A stretch of DNA of 34,854 nt. Origin: Synechococcaceae cyanobacterium. Lineage in GTDB: Bacteria; Cyanobacteriota; Cyanobacteriia; PCC-6307; Cyanobiaceae. Made by a program: the position numbers and the translations under genes. Under the pieces are notes generated by a model. It searched no databases and was not told the origin of the DNA. It saw only the letters and a program-made list of their open reading frames with translations. The stretch covers positions 1 to 34,854 of the forward strand of contig CANHMF010000009.1 of assembly GCA_947461705.1 (NCBI GenBank). The letters run 5' to 3'. Of this stretch, positions 15,866 to 23,842 are shown piece after piece (positions within the stretch are counted from its first letter, which is position 1; each line of letters begins with the position of its first letter).

Positions 15866-16520
15866 AGAGGCCGAGGTTGAGCTTCAAGCTGGTTTGCCCG
15901 CGCCGGGTCTGGGACGCCTTCGCCCCCTGCTCTGGGGGCTCCGCCTTCAGGCTCAGATCGCTCTGCACCACCAGCAGGCTCAAGGCCTCCAGGCGCCTCA
16001 GGAAATCCTGCAGTTGGGGAGCTGTGCCCCGGGCCGTGAGCAGCAGGGTGGTTTTCTCCAGGCCTGGTGCCAGCAGCGGATCCACCGGCCGGGGCACCTC
16101 CTTCTGCGGCCCCTTGCTCTGCGCGGCACCTCCCTTCGGCTCGGGCTCCACCTGGGTCACCACGGGCTCATAGCCATCCAACTGCACGCCGCTGCGCTGG
16201 GCCTCCACGGCCAGCTGGGTCATGAAGGTGGAGATCTCGCCGCTGCCGGCAATCAGCCCCAGGACCCGCCCCCGCCTGGCCTGGCCTTGCTCCTCGTTCT
16301 CCAGGGCCTTGGCGATCTGGCTGCGCAGCAGGGGCAGGCGCTGCTGCTGCTCATGCAGCTGACTGAGCTCCAGCTGATCCTGCTGCAGCCGCCGCCAGGC
16401 GGGCCACACCAAGCCGGCTGCCACTCCCAGAGCCAGCAGCAGCCCCAGCAGAGCCGGGGCAGCCAGCAACACCTGCTGCCGGCTAGGCCGGGGCTGGGCT
16501 CCGGGAGTGAGGTTGGTCAT
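15816..16520 (-). CDS. pilO: Type IV pilus inner-membrane alignment protein PilO
   Basis: A 234-residue bitopic protein. It has a short cytoplasmic N-terminus, a membrane helix at about 17-40 (VLLAAPALLGLLLALGVAAG), a coiled-coil stretch (about 43-80, QDQLELSQLHEQQQRLPLL), then a ferredoxin-like periplasmic domain with TLLLTARGTAPQLQDFLRR and LSLLVVQSDLSLKAE, typical of PilO/GspM-like proteins. The linker at about 127-145 is rich in Pro, Lys and Gln, as in other cyanobacteria. PilO pairs with PilN to link the PilM ring to the outer-membrane channel. The ATG overlaps the pilN stop (ATGA), and the 3' end overlaps pilQ if the latter starts at 15865. Confidence 0.88.
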   Translation of the reverse strand: MTNLTPGAQPRPSRQQVLLAAPALLGLLLALGVAAGLVWPAWRRLQQDQLELSQLHEQQQRLPLLRSQIAKALENEEQGQARRGRVLGLIAGSGEISTFMTQLAVEAQRSGVQLDGYEPVVTQVEPEPKGGAAQSKGPQKEVPRPVDPLLAPGLEKTTLLLTARGTAPQLQDFLRRLEALSLLVVQSDLSLKAEPPEQGAKASQTRRGQTSLKLNLGLYAKAGEPPAPRAPTPP

Positions 16521-17227
16521 GGCAGCACCCCCGCCCGGGCCAGCACCTGCAGGCGCCTGGCCATGCCATCGGCGCCCAGCCGCTGCAGCAGGCTGAGCTG
16601 GGCCGCGGGGCTGAGCTGGGCAAACTCGGCCGCCAGCTCCCAGGCCACCGGCGGCACAGCCCCTGTCGCGGCTGTGCCGCCCGCCTCCTGCTCCCGGGCC
16701 AACTTGAGCACCCGCACGCTCTTGGCCACAAACAACGGCGATTGCTTCAACAGCAACTGCAGGGCATTCACCCGCCGAAAGGCCTCCGGATCCCGGGCCA
16801 CGCCCTTGAGCTGCAGGGCCGAACCGGTCACCACCGCCTCCGTGAGCTGCACCCCCTCGGGGGTGATCGCCGCCAGCTCCGTCACCAGGGCCGAGCCGGA
16901 GGACACGGCCACCAGCCCCTTAGCCAGGGCCGCATTGCTGGCCTGCACCTTGCGCAGCCGCAGCCGCGCGGCCTGGGCCTGGGCTTCCAGGCCACGTACG
17001 GCGGCGGGGATGGCCCGCAGGCCCTCGAGCTCCGCCGACACCTGACCCTGGCGCACCCCCAGCAAGGCCCACACCAGCAGGGCCGCCCCCACAGCCCCGA
17101 GGCCCGCAGCAGCACCGATCAGCAGCAACCGCCGAGCCGGCACCAGGGCTGGGGCCTCAGGCGGCAGCCCCCGCTCAAGGCGCCGCTGGTGCAGCAGATC
17201 CAGGGATCCCGGCAGCACCCCGCTCAT
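16517..17227 (-). CDS. pilN: Type IV pilus inner-membrane protein PilN
   Basis: A 236-residue bitopic protein: cytoplasmic N-terminus MSGVLPGSLDLLHQRRLERG (the segment expected to dock into PilM), membrane helix at about 33-57, a helical stretch, then a periplasmic domain with LVTELAAITPEGVQLTE and LKGVARDPEAFRRVNAL, matching the PilN family core. The last 50 residues (VAWELAAEFAQL, LLQRLGADGMARRLQVL) extend beyond the usual domain. The ATG at 17227 overlaps the pilM stop as ATGA, so coupling is likely. An upstream extension of the same frame is only a shadow of pilM. Confidence 0.88.
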   Translation of the reverse strand: MSGVLPGSLDLLHQRRLERGLPPEAPALVPARRLLLIGAAAGLGAVGAALLVWALLGVRQGQVSAELEGLRAIPAAVRGLEAQAQAARLRLRKVQASNAALAKGLVAVSSGSALVTELAAITPEGVQLTEAVVTGSALQLKGVARDPEAFRRVNALQLLLKQSPLFVAKSVRVLKLAREQEAGGTAATGAVPPVAWELAAEFAQLSPAAQLSLLQRLGADGMARRLQVLARAGVLP

Positions 17228-18168
17228 GGGCTCAGCTCCGCCAACGCCAGCCCCCAGAGCCCCAGCAGCTCCACCCCAGCCGGCGTTGCGCTGGATCGGG
17301 CCACCTCCGCGGACTGCAACCATCCCAAGGCCAGAGGATCCACCACCATGGCCGGAGCGTCCAGCTCCAGGGCCGCGGCCAAGCCTGGGGCGGCCGCCAG
17401 GGGGCCATGCAACAGCACCTGCAGGTCCGCCGCTCCGGGATCCTGCTGGCGCCAGAAGCTCAGGCACTGGCGGATCTGCGCGGCCAGCGCTGCGGGCTCG
17501 AGGGCAGCGGGCCAGCGCCGCTCATACACCGGCAGACCCTGACGCACCAGCAGTAGCTGGCTGGCCTGGGCACCCAGCTCCACCAAAGCCGTGAGCTGAT
17601 CAGCGGGAGCATCGCGCAGCAGCGGCTCCAGCCCACGGCACAGACACAGGGGCGCGGCCTCCAGCCCATCCAGCGCCACACCCGCCGTGGCGAACACCGC
17701 AATCCAGGCCTCCAGCAGATCGGCTGGCACCGCCACCAGCAGCGAGGTGGGAGGTTCCAGCGCCAGCGGCACCAGCCGCAGATCAGCCTCCTGGAGGGGA
17801 ACCGGCAGGGCCAGCGGCTCCTGGCGCTCCAGCAGCACGGCCTCGGGATCAGCAGGCCATTGGCCGCCTGGCCACTGCACCAGCCGGCAGTGGCTGGCCG
17901 CCGCTGGCAACAGGGCCCGCACATGGGCCAGGGCCCACCCCCGTTCAATCAGCAGATCGCCGATCAGATCGCCAAGGGCCTCGGGCTGCTGGGGATCGCC
18001 CCCCTGGCACAGGCCTTCAGGCAGTGGAATGCGCTCGAGCCACACCACCTGGCCGTGACGCAGGGCCATGGCCGTGATGGCCTGATCGCCCAACTCCAGG
18101 AGCACGCGCCTGGGGAATAACCAGGCCTGCAAGGGGGCCAGACGCTCCTGAACTCCAGCGAGCACCAA
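17224..18168 (-). CDS. pilM: Type IV pilus actin-like assembly ATPase PilM
   Basis: A 314-residue actin/FtsA-like protein that heads the pilMNOQ operon. Strands such as RVLLELGDQAITAMALRHGQVVW near the start, SLLVAVPADLLEAWIAVF in the middle, and TALVELGAQASQLLLVRQG (the phosphate-2-like loop) are what remain of the actin-fold motifs. Overall it is diverged from textbook PilM, so the call leans on fold-like motifs plus position directly before pilN and pilO. The start is a TTG at 18168 or the adjoining GTG at 18165; no ATG lies near. It would form the cytoplasmic ring that contacts PilN. It lies 43 bases from the pyrD stop. Confidence 0.82.
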   Translation of the reverse strand: MVLAGVQERLAPLQAWLFPRRVLLELGDQAITAMALRHGQVVWLERIPLPEGLCQGGDPQQPEALGDLIGDLLIERGWALAHVRALLPAAASHCRLVQWPGGQWPADPEAVLLERQEPLALPVPLQEADLRLVPLALEPPTSLLVAVPADLLEAWIAVFATAGVALDGLEAAPLCLCRGLEPLLRDAPADQLTALVELGAQASQLLLVRQGLPVYERRWPAALEPAALAAQIRQCLSFWRQQDPGAADLQVLLHGPLAAAPGLAAALELDAPAMVVDPLALGWLQSAEVARSSATPAGVELLGLWGLALAELSP

Positions 18169-18211
18169 CGCCCTTGACTCCCATCTACCGGCAAGTTATC
18201 GCCGAAATCAC

Positions 18212-19372
18212 CTACTGCCAGGGCACACCACTGCCCACCGCCTCGCTGATGTTGCGGAAGCCATGGCGATCGAGCTGCTGACTCAGGCCCTCAAGGATCG
18301 CTGGCACCAGCTCGGGGCCGGCATAAATCCAACCCGTGTAGAGCTGAATCAGCGAGGCACCGGCCGTGATCCGCTCCCAGGCCGCCTCCGGGGAATCGAT
18401 CCCGCCCACGCCAATCAGGGGCAAGCCAGGCCCAGCGGTGACTCGCAGCCGCCGCATCACCTCCAGGGCCCGGGCCCGCAGGGGGGCGCCGCTGAGGCCA
18501 CCGGCTTCTTGGGCGAGGGTCTTGCCGCTCTGGGCGATGCGGCGCCCCTCCAGTCCTAGGCGGTTGAGACTTGTGTTCACCGCAATCAACCCGGCCAGGC
18601 CCTCCTCGTAGGCCAGGCGGGCAATCGCATCGATGGCCTCATCCTCCAGGTCGGGGGCGATCTTCACCAGCAACGGCGGGCAAGCCGGCAGCCGCCGCAG
18701 GCGCTCCACCAGCCGCCGCAGCTGGCTCTCGTCCTGCAACTCGCGCAGGCCTGGCGTGTTGGGAGAGCTCACGTTGATCACGGCGTAGTCCGCCAGCGAC
18801 GCCAGCAGCTCCAGGGAGGAGGCGTAGTCGTCGGGCGCCAGATCCAGGGGCGTGATCTTGGATTTGCCCAGGTTGATGCCGAGCACGGCCGGCCGCTGAC
18901 CAGCGGGTGGCAACCCCTGGCGCTCCAGGGTGCGCCGCGCCGCCTCGGCCCCATTGTTGTTGAACCCCATCCGATTCAGGGCGGCCCGCTCCGCCGCCAG
19001 GCGAAACAGGCGCGGCTTGGGATTGCCCGGCTGGGGATGCCAGGTGATGGTGCCCACCTCGGCAAAGCCGAAGCCGAACTGGTGCCAGATGCCAGCCGCC
19101 ACGGCGTTCTTGTCGAATCCAGCCGCCAGTCCGACGGGATTGCTGAAGCGGCAGCCGAACAGGGTCTGCTCCAGCCGCAGGTCGCGGCGCTGCAGCTGGG
19201 CACCGAGCCCGGCCAGGCTGCCGCTCACCAGGGGCCAGTGGCGCCGCAGCGAGGCCTGGCCGAGGGCGGTGAGCGTGAGTTGGCTCAGCTGCTCGGCGTC
19301 AGCGCCATCATCACGACTGAGCAGCGGCCCAACGAAACGCTGATAGAGGGCACCGGTTCCAGCCTCAGCCAT
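18212..19372 (-). CDS. pyrD: Dihydroorotate dehydrogenase (quinone), class 2
   Basis: Oxidises dihydroorotate to orotate in pyrimidine synthesis, passing electrons to quinone at the membrane. The 386-residue protein has the class 2 N-terminal helical region ([25 protein letters not shown]), [13 protein letters not shown], the FMN motif [29 protein letters not shown] carrying the class 2 catalytic Ser, [42 protein letters not shown] and [14 protein letters not shown] choose ATG 19372 because GGGG lies about 10 bases upstream of it; ATG 19381, three codons earlier, is the alternative. It overlaps the end of rnhA by 8 bases, so rnhA and pyrD are coupled. Confidence 0.96.
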   Translation of the reverse strand: MAEAGTGALYQRFVGPLLSRDDGADAEQLSQLTLTALGQASLRRHWPLVSGSLAGLGAQLQRRDLRLEQTLFGCRFSNPVGLAAGFDKNAVAAGIWHQFGFGFAEVGTITWHPQPGNPKPRLFRLAAERAALNRMGFNNNGAEAARRTLERQGLPPAGQRPAVLGINLGKSKITPLDLAPDDYASSLELLASLADYAVINVSSPNTPGLRELQDESQLRRLVERLRRLPACPPLLVKIAPDLEDEAIDAIARLAYEEGLAGLIAVNTSLNRLGLEGRRIAQSGKTLAQEAGGLSGAPLRARALEVMRRLRVTAGPGLPLIGVGGIDSPEAAWERITAGASLIQLYTGWIYAGPELVPAILEGLSQQLDRHGFRNISEAVGSGVPWQ

Positions 19373-20144
19373 GGCCTTCATCCCCGCTGCTCGCGTCACC
19401 CGATCCTGCCGCGCCACGCTCCAGGCGCCAGCGGCCGTCAGCCGAGGGCACCACAGTCCAATCCCGCCAGGGCCAGGGGCCCTGCTTGGCCTCCAGCTTC
19501 TTGAGCGGCATCCCCACCAGCTGGGCCAGCTCCACCAGGCTGAGCCCGTAGCCACCGGCCGCCAGTCGATCGGCCACCTCCAGGCGGCTGAGCAACTGCT
19601 GCAGGGCCGGTGGCGCAGGCTCGGCCGCGGCCGCAGGCTCGGGCAGCACCAGGCCGCCGTACTCGCCATGGGCCAGCTGCGGCTTGCCCCCCTTGGAGAA
19701 GGCCACGGCGATGGCATCGCAGCGGTCGTTATCGGGATCGCCGCTGTGGCCCTTCACATAGGTGAAGGGCAAACCGGCGATGCGGGCGGCATCCAGGGCC
19801 TCCCACAGGTCGCGGTTAAGCACGGGGCTGCCAGAGGCCGTGCGCCAGCCCTTGCGCTTCCAGCCGCTGATCCACTTGCTGAAGCCATCGATCAGGTATT
19901 TGCTGTCGGTCCGGATTGTCAGCTCCGGATGGCGGGGAAGCGTCTTGAGCTTCTCCAGCAACGTGAGGGCGGCAGCGAGCTCCATCCGGTTGTTGGTGGT
20001 GGCCGGGTCGTGGGCCCCGAATTCCTGCACCGAGCCGTCTTCGAAGCGCAGCAGGCATCCCCAGCCACCGGGCCCCGGATTGCCGCTGCAGGCACCATCA
20101 CAGGCGGCGGCCACCACCCGCGGGGATTGCGGCTTAGATGCCAC
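19365..20144 (-). CDS. rnhA: Ribonuclease HI with C-terminal HTH-like extension
   Basis: Cleaves RNA in RNA-DNA hybrids (R-loops, Okazaki primers). Residues 8-152 form a complete RNase HI domain: Asp16 in [16 protein letters not shown], Glu55 in [10 protein letters not shown], Asp80 in [30 protein letters not shown] (basic handle), His133 in [14 protein letters not shown], and Asp143. The protein is 259 residues against about 150 for the family. The extra part has an Ala/Pro linker (165-180), then [38 protein letters not shown] (HTH-like) and [18 protein letters not shown] (about 226-243). This may add nucleic-acid binding; that is inference. It is first in the rnhA-pyrD operon and is divergent from the DUF3747 gene. 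Confidence 0.95.
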   Translation of the reverse strand: MASKPQSPRVVAAACDGACSGNPGPGGWGCLLRFEDGSVQEFGAHDPATTNNRMELAAALTLLEKLKTLPRHPELTIRTDSKYLIDGFSKWISGWKRKGWRTASGSPVLNRDLWEALDAARIAGLPFTYVKGHSGDPDNDRCDAIAVAFSKGGKPQLAHGEYGGLVLPEPAAAAEPAPPALQQLLSRLEVADRLAAGGYGLSLVELAQLVGMPLKKLEAKQGPWPWRDWTVVPSADGRWRLERGAAGSGDASSGDEGHG

Positions 20145-20206
20145 TGGGCTGCTCCAACAAAATCCGGTACAACGCGTTACTCCGGCGGCGTCGAGGACAC
20201 CACTCC

Positions 20207-20902
20207 ATGAAGCGAACCTACCTGGCCTCCCTGGGCCTCTCCCTCGCCGGCGTCACGGCCGCGGCCCTGCAGCCCCAGGCCCTGGCGGCTGGCCTGTTCA
20301 GCAGCCAGCCCCTCGATGGCGCCCGCTTCGCGGTGCTGGGCAAGCCCGTGGGCCGCACCGACTGGACCCTGCTGGTGCTCGAACAAATTGCTGCCACACC
20401 GCGCTGCTGGGAACCCCGGCCCGATGGCCTGGTGGATCCCAGCCTCAACCGCTTCGACTTCACGGGCATCTGTAGCCGTTACCTGGACAGCAACGGCTAT
20501 TCGCTGCGCATCGGCCAGGACGATCTCGCCACCAGCTACCGGCTGCGGCTGCAGCAGCAGGGCACCAGCCTGCGGCTGCTGGCCATGAGCCCCAGCCAGG
20601 CCAGCGAGATGCTGGTGGGCCGCGGCACCGTGAACCAGCGGGATCGCGATGGCTTCGTGCCCATCAGCCTCGAACCCGGCTGGACCCTGGAGCGCCGGGT
20701 GTACGGCAGCCAGACCCTCAGCCACATCTATTTCGCCAACGGCACCCCCCTGGCCCAGTTGCTCGCCGCCAGCCAGACCGTGGCCAGCACCAACAGCGTG
20801 CCGCTGCGCCCGCTCACCCCGCCACTTGGCAACAACAACGACGACAACGGCCGCTTCAGCCAGGGCCCGATCGCCCTCCAGGTGATCCCCTTCCGGGAGT
20901 GA
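20207..20902 (+). CDS. DUF3747-like secreted protein
   Basis: A 231-residue protein with a signal peptide ([20 protein letters not shown], cleavage near ALAA at about 28). The mature part has [60 protein letters not shown] and [10 protein letters not shown], a pattern I associate with DUF3747, a family common in cyanobacteria with no known function. Two Cys (RCWEP and GICSRY) could form a disulfide outside the cytoplasm. A Asn/Asp-rich tail ([10 protein letters not shown]) precedes the end. It is divergent from rnhA across 62 bases and followed by a small-RNA-like region. Confidence 0.85.
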   Translation: MKRTYLASLGLSLAGVTAAALQPQALAAGLFSSQPLDGARFAVLGKPVGRTDWTLLVLEQIAATPRCWEPRPDGLVDPSLNRFDFTGICSRYLDSNGYSLRIGQDDLATSYRLRLQQQGTSLRLLAMSPSQASEMLVGRGTVNQRDRDGFVPISLEPGWTLERRVYGSQTLSHIYFANGTPLAQLLAASQTVASTNSVPLRPLTPPLGNNNDDNGRFSQGPIALQVIPFRE

Positions 20903-20944
20903 GCCAACCGGCAAGGACAGTTGCGGTAGCGGCCTGCGCCCCCC

Positions 20945-20974
20945 TTGCTGGCTATTTTCCTCTCACGGTATGGT
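20945..20974 (+). promoter_or_regulatory. Possible sigma-70-type promoter for a small RNA
   Basis: TTGCTG at 20945-20950 and TATGGT at 20969-20974 are separated by 18 bases. The match is partial (3 of 6 and 4 of 6 consensus positions). It would place transcription start near 20981, at the beginning of the GTGTGAGGAGT element. Confidence 0.35.
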
Positions 20975-20980
20975 CTGTGC

Positions 20981-21077
20981 GTGTGAGGAGTGAGGGACAT
21001 CACTTCCGGGGTCGAAACGAGGACAGACTCCCAGAAGCGTTCCTGCTCAAAGCCCTGCCTTCGGCGGGGCTTTTTTA
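20981..21077 (+). ncRNA. Candidate small RNA, about 97 nt, with Yfr1-complementary 5' end
   Basis: The spacer after the DUF3747 gene has no reading frame I can support but has RNA-like structure on the plus strand. The presumed 5' end is GTGTGAGGAGT (20981-20991), the exact reverse complement of ACUCCUCACAC, the unpaired conserved element of the cyanobacterial sRNA Yfr1. GGAGTGA (20987-20993) can pair with TCACTTCC (21000-21007, one bulge). An unstructured AGA/AAAC-containing middle follows, then a strong terminator at 21051-21077. Yfr1 itself, read on the minus strand, is unlikely because no terminator follows the motif there. It could instead be the 3' UTR of the upstream gene. I cannot place it in a named sRNA family. 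Confidence 0.45.
21051..21077 (+). terminator. Intrinsic terminator
   Basis: AGCCCTGCC (21051-21059) and GGCGGGGCT (21063-21071) form nine pairs with one G-U, around TTC, followed by a T run to 21076. It would end the candidate small RNA or the DUF3747 transcript. Confidence 0.85.
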
Positions 21078-21103
21078 TTGGCGGTGCCGAGCAGACCGCA
21101 CCA

Positions 21104-21134
21104 CAAAAAAAGCCGGCTCCCAGAGGAGCCGGCT
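21104..21134 (-). terminator. Intrinsic terminator after rplL
   Basis: AGCCGGCTCC (21111-21120) and GGAGCCGGCT (21125-21134) pair perfectly around four bases. On the minus strand the stem is followed by seven T (A run at 21104-21110). It lies 47 bases beyond the rplL stop and closes the ribosomal-protein operon. Confidence 0.92.
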
Positions 21135-21180
21135 GGTGAATGAAGCGGTGGCGGGCTGCCGGAGCGGCCCGCCCTGGCGA

Positions 21181-21564
21181 TCACTTGATGGTGACCTTGC
21201 CGCCCACTTCTTCCACGGCCTTCTTGATGGCCTCGGCGTCAGCCTTGGACACACCTTCTTTGATGGGGCAGGGAGCGCCTTCCACCAGGGCCTTGGCTTC
21301 GCCCAGGCCGAGGCCGGTGGCTTCGCGGACGGCCTTGAGCACCTTGATCTTGGAAGCGGCGTCGAAACCATCGAGGATGGCATCGAACTCGCTCTTCTCT
21401 TCAACAGCCTCAGCGGCAGCTGCAGGAGCAGCGGCCATCATGACGCCAGCAGAAGCGGCGGCGGACACACCGAAGGCCTCTTCGATCTGCTTGACAAGCT
21501 CGGAGGCTTCCAGCAGCGAGAGAGTCTTCAGGGACTCGAGGATTTGGTCAGTAGTAGCAGACAT
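21181..21564 (-). CDS. rplL: 50S ribosomal protein bL12 (L7/L12)
   Basis: The stalk protein that recruits and activates translational GTPases. The 127-residue product has the N-terminal dimerisation helices ([20 protein letters not shown]), an Ala-rich hinge ([14 protein letters not shown]) and the conserved C-terminal domain [52 protein letters not shown]. It follows rplJ after 68 bases and ends just before a strong terminator. Present in several copies per ribosome, it is usually made in excess of L10. Confidence 0.98.
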   Translation of the reverse strand: MSATTDQILESLKTLSLLEASELVKQIEEAFGVSAAASAGVMMAAAPAAAAEAVEEKSEFDAILDGFDAASKIKVLKAVREATGLGLGEAKALVEGAPCPIKEGVSKADAEAIKKAVEEVGGKVTIK

Positions 21565-21632
21565 GGTTGGGAATCAGCAACAGATCTGTTTGGTTGAACA
21601 GTGAGGATCGGTTGAGCTCAGCAGAGCAGGCC

Positions 21633-22166
21633 TCAGGAGGCCTTGCCCTCGCCATCGGCGTGCTGCTTGAGCGCCCGTGCAAGACCGGAAGGAATTTCGT
21701 TGATACCCACAGCAACCTTGGTAGCCACGGCGTTGATCGCACCAGCGATCTGCGCCATGAGCACCTCCTTGGAGGGCAGATCCCCAATGGCCTTGATGTC
21801 GGTCTGGGAGAGGAGCTTGCCTTCGAAAAGGCCGCCCTTCACTTCAGACTTCTTCGTGTCCTTCTGGAAGGACTGAATGGCCTTCACCGCACCGCCAACA
21901 TCGCCCTTAACCAGGACGAAGGCGTTGGTGCCAGTGAGCAGGGAATCGAGTTCCGACCAAGCGCTGTTGCCATCAATGGCACGGCGCATCAAGGTGTTTT
22001 TGGTCACCTTGCAAATGCCGTTGCTGGCCTGCAGACGGGTCCGCAGATCAGACATCTCCTTGATGGACAGGCCCTTGAAATCAAGAACCAGCGCCATTTC
22101 GGCCTCACCGAGGAGCCCTTTGAGCTCTTCGACGATCTGTTGCTTGTTCTCCAGCGTGCGGCCCAT
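21633..22166 (-). CDS. rplJ: 50S ribosomal protein uL10
   Basis: The base of the ribosomal stalk, which binds 23S rRNA and holds the L12 dimers. The 177-residue protein starts [19 protein letters not shown] at ATG 22166 and has [46 protein letters not shown] and the L12-binding C-terminal helix. An in-frame start nine codons upstream would only add unconserved residues. An L10 leader RNA lies upstream (22283-22345), so expression is probably feedback-controlled by L10 or L10-L12. Confidence 0.97.
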   Translation of the reverse strand: MGRTLENKQQIVEELKGLLGEAEMALVLDFKGLSIKEMSDLRTRLQASNGICKVTKNTLMRRAIDGNSAWSELDSLLTGTNAFVLVKGDVGGAVKAIQSFQKDTKKSEVKGGLFEGKLLSQTDIKAIGDLPSKEVLMAQIAGAINAVATKVAVGINEIPSGLARALKQHADGEGKAS

Positions 22167-22282
22167 AGGAAGTGGAACGGATCGGGGGAACAAGCCGGGT
22201 ACGCGGCCCTAGGACACCGGGAAGGTGGCGAGGCCGCTGCATGCTCCGCTCCCGATCAGGACCGAAATCCCTAGGGGCAAAA

Positions 22283-22345
22283 ACCTGTCGCGTTGTCCTC
22301 GGCAGGACTTACGGGCAACGAAGCCCACCTGCTGTCTGGGGTTGG
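22283..22345 (-). promoter_or_regulatory. L10 leader RNA (rplJL autoregulatory element)
   Basis: On the minus strand AGACAGCAGG (22337-22328) and CCTGCCGAGG (22306-22297) form the conserved kink-turn/stem arrangement of the bacterial L10 leader, followed by ACAACGCGACAGG. The element lies about 120 bases ahead of the rplJ start in the 311-base spacer between rplA and rplJ. In other bacteria L10 or the L10-L12 complex binds this RNA to repress rplJL. The rest of the spacer (22167-22282) contains no gene that I can support. Confidence 0.82.
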
Positions 22346-22377
22346 GCGCGTGCCCTTCTGGCATAAGCCAGTTCAAG

Positions 22378-22409
22378 ATCTTACACGGCTACACACCAGC
22401 TACAGCCAA
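22378..22409 (-). promoter_or_regulatory. Weak candidate promoter upstream of the L10 leader
   Basis: On the minus strand TTGGCT (22409-22404) and TAAGAT (22383-22378) lie 20 bases apart, a long spacer. It sits between the rplA terminator-like hairpin and the L10 leader, where a separate rplJL promoter would be expected. Confidence 0.28.
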
Positions 22410-22415
22410 GAGAAA

Positions 22416-22446
22416 GCCCCATACCTGTCCAGGACAGGCATGGGGC
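22416..22446 (-). terminator. Hairpin after rplA, probable terminator or attenuator
   Basis: GCCCCATACCTGT (22416-22428) pairs with ACAGGCATGGGGC (22434-22446), thirteen pairs with one non-Watson-Crick position. On the minus strand it is followed by TTTCTCTT, an imperfect T tract. It lies 32 bases beyond the rplA stop and probably reduces read-through into rplJL. Confidence 0.75.
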
Positions 22447-22477
22447 AAGGCCGCGAGTCCGCGGTGATGAAGGCGAC

Positions 22478-23185
22478 TCAGCCTTCCTGCTTGATGTCCT
22501 GCAGGGCGGCCACATCCACTTCCACCGAAGGACCCATGGTGGAGGTGATGTAGAGGCTCTTCCAGTAACGACCCTTGGCGCCGCTGGGCTTGTTGCGGTC
22601 GATGGTTTCCTGCAGAGCCTTGAGGTTGTCGAGCAGATTGGCCGCATCGAAGCTGGCCTTGCCGAAACGCACGTGCACGATGCCGGTGCGATCGGCGCGG
22701 AACTCGAGTTTGCCCGCCTTAAACTCGTTGATGGCACCAGCGAGATCGGTGGTCACGGTGCCGGCCTTGGGGTTCGGCATCAGGCCCCGGGGGCCCAGCA
22801 CCCGGCCGAGCTTGGCCACCTTGGGCATCATGTCCGGGGTGGCGATCAGCAGATCGAACTCCATCTCGCCCTTGGCGATGGTCTCCACCAGTTCGTCATC
22901 ACCGGCGAGATCGGCACCGGCGGCCTTGGCCTCAGCCACCTTTTCGCCGCGAGCGATCACGGCAATGCGGATGCTCTGACCGGTGCCATGGGGCAGGGCC
23001 ACGGTGGTGCGGAGCTGCTGGTCGGTGTACTTGGGGTCGATGCCCAGACGGGCATGGGCCTCAAGGGTCTCGTCGAACTTGGCGGTGGCGTTGGCCTTCA
23101 CCAGTTCCACCGCTTCCAGCGGGGTGTAGGTGCGGTCTTCGACCTTGTTGACGAGAGCGGAAAAACGCTTGGAAATTTTGGGCAT
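22478..23185 (-). CDS. rplA: 50S ribosomal protein uL1
   Basis: The L1-stalk protein that helps release deacylated tRNA; in other bacteria it also represses its own operon. The 235-residue product has the full two-domain uL1 sequence: [93 protein letters not shown] and [21 protein letters not shown] 23185 starts [11 protein letters not shown]. It is 50 bases downstream of rplK. Confidence 0.98.
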   Translation of the reverse strand: MPKISKRFSALVNKVEDRTYTPLEAVELVKANATAKFDETLEAHARLGIDPKYTDQQLRTTVALPHGTGQSIRIAVIARGEKVAEAKAAGADLAGDDELVETIAKGEMEFDLLIATPDMMPKVAKLGRVLGPRGLMPNPKAGTVTTDLAGAINEFKAGKLEFRADRTGIVHVRFGKASFDAANLLDNLKALQETIDRNKPSGAKGRYWKSLYITSTMGPSVEVDVAALQDIKQEG

Positions 23186-23235
23186 GGCAGGGATGGGGTG
23201 CGGACGACCGTGCGGTCTCCCCCGGTAGTGGTGGA

Positions 23236-23661
23236 TCAGTCGTTAACGGCGACGCCCATGTTGCGGGCGGTGCCTTCGATGATGCGCATGGCCGACTCAA
23301 CGCTGGTGCAGTTGAGGTCGGGCAGCTTGGTCTTGGCGATCTCCTCAAGCTGGGAGCGGCTGATAGCGCCCACAGAACCCTTGGCGGAGGTGGCGGCGCC
23401 CTTCTCGATGCCGGCTGCCTTGGAGATCAGCACGGAAGCGGGAGGGGTCTTGGTGATGAAGGTGAAGCTGCGGTCTTCGAAGACCGAAATTTCAACCGGA
23501 ATCACATAACCGGCCTTGTCCTGCGTCCGAGCGTTGTACTCCTTGCAGAACGCCATGATGTTGACGCCATGCTGACCGAGGGCAGGGCCCACCGGCGGCG
23601 CGGGGTTGGCTTTGCCGGCCTGGAGGGCCAGCTTGATCACAGCTACGACTTTCTTGGCCAT
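23236..23661 (-). CDS. rplK: 50S ribosomal protein uL11
   Basis: Binds the GTPase-associated region of 23S rRNA. The 141-residue protein has the normal length: [80 protein letters not shown] and [18 protein letters not shown] start at ATG 23661; the open frame extends 24 codons further but into the hairpin-rich leader without conservation. The leader (23662-23842) has four inverted repeats. Confidence 0.98.
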   Translation of the reverse strand: MAKKVVAVIKLALQAGKANPAPPVGPALGQHGVNIMAFCKEYNARTQDKAGYVIPVEISVFEDRSFTFITKTPPASVLISKAAGIEKGAATSAKGSVGAISRSQLEEIAKTKLPDLNCTSVESAMRIIEGTARNMGVAVND

Positions 23662-23680
23662 CGGCTGGGCTACGTAATGA

Positions 23681-23836
23681 ACTCCCCGAGGGGAGTGCGG
23701 GACTGCACTCCGGAATGGAGTGCGGGAGGACACTGTCTACACGAGAGAGTGCTGCGGATCGCCGACCCAGGGTCGGCGCTGCGGCAGGTTCCGGAACGGA
23801 GCCCGCTAAGGCCGCCCTCCGCAGGGAGGCGGCCGC
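23681..23836 (-). repeat. Cluster of inverted repeats in the nusG-rplK spacer
   Basis: The 181-base spacer has hairpins at 23681-23696 (ACTCCC/GGGAGT), 23705-23723 (GCACTCC/GGAGTGC), 23761-23777 (GCCGACCC-like arms) and about 23812-23836 (GGCCGCC/GGCGGCC, next to the nusG stop). The 11-base word GGAGTGCGGGA occurs twice, at 23692-23702 and 23717-23727. None is followed by a clear T run. This suggests a structured rplK leader rather than a plain terminator; possibly the L1 control site. Confidence 0.6.
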
Positions 23837-23842
23837 AGGTGG

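Noticed and set aside
19373-19717. 112-residue N-terminal extension of pyrD
   Set aside because: It is a Trp/Ser/Arg-rich translation of the out-of-frame end of rnhA, with no counterpart in class 2 dihydroorotate dehydrogenases as I know them.
20950-20991. Yfr1 sRNA encoded on the minus strand (ACTCCTCACAC at 20991-20981)
   Set aside because: The downstream minus-strand sequence has no hairpin with a T run that would end a 50-65 nt RNA, whereas the plus strand has a promoter-like spacing and a strong terminator. Kept only as a complementary match.
23730-23830. tRNA gene in the nusG-rplK spacer (a GGTTCC-like segment near 23788)
   Set aside because: No acceptor stem, anticodon stem or D-loop can be assembled around it; the repeats are simple hairpins.
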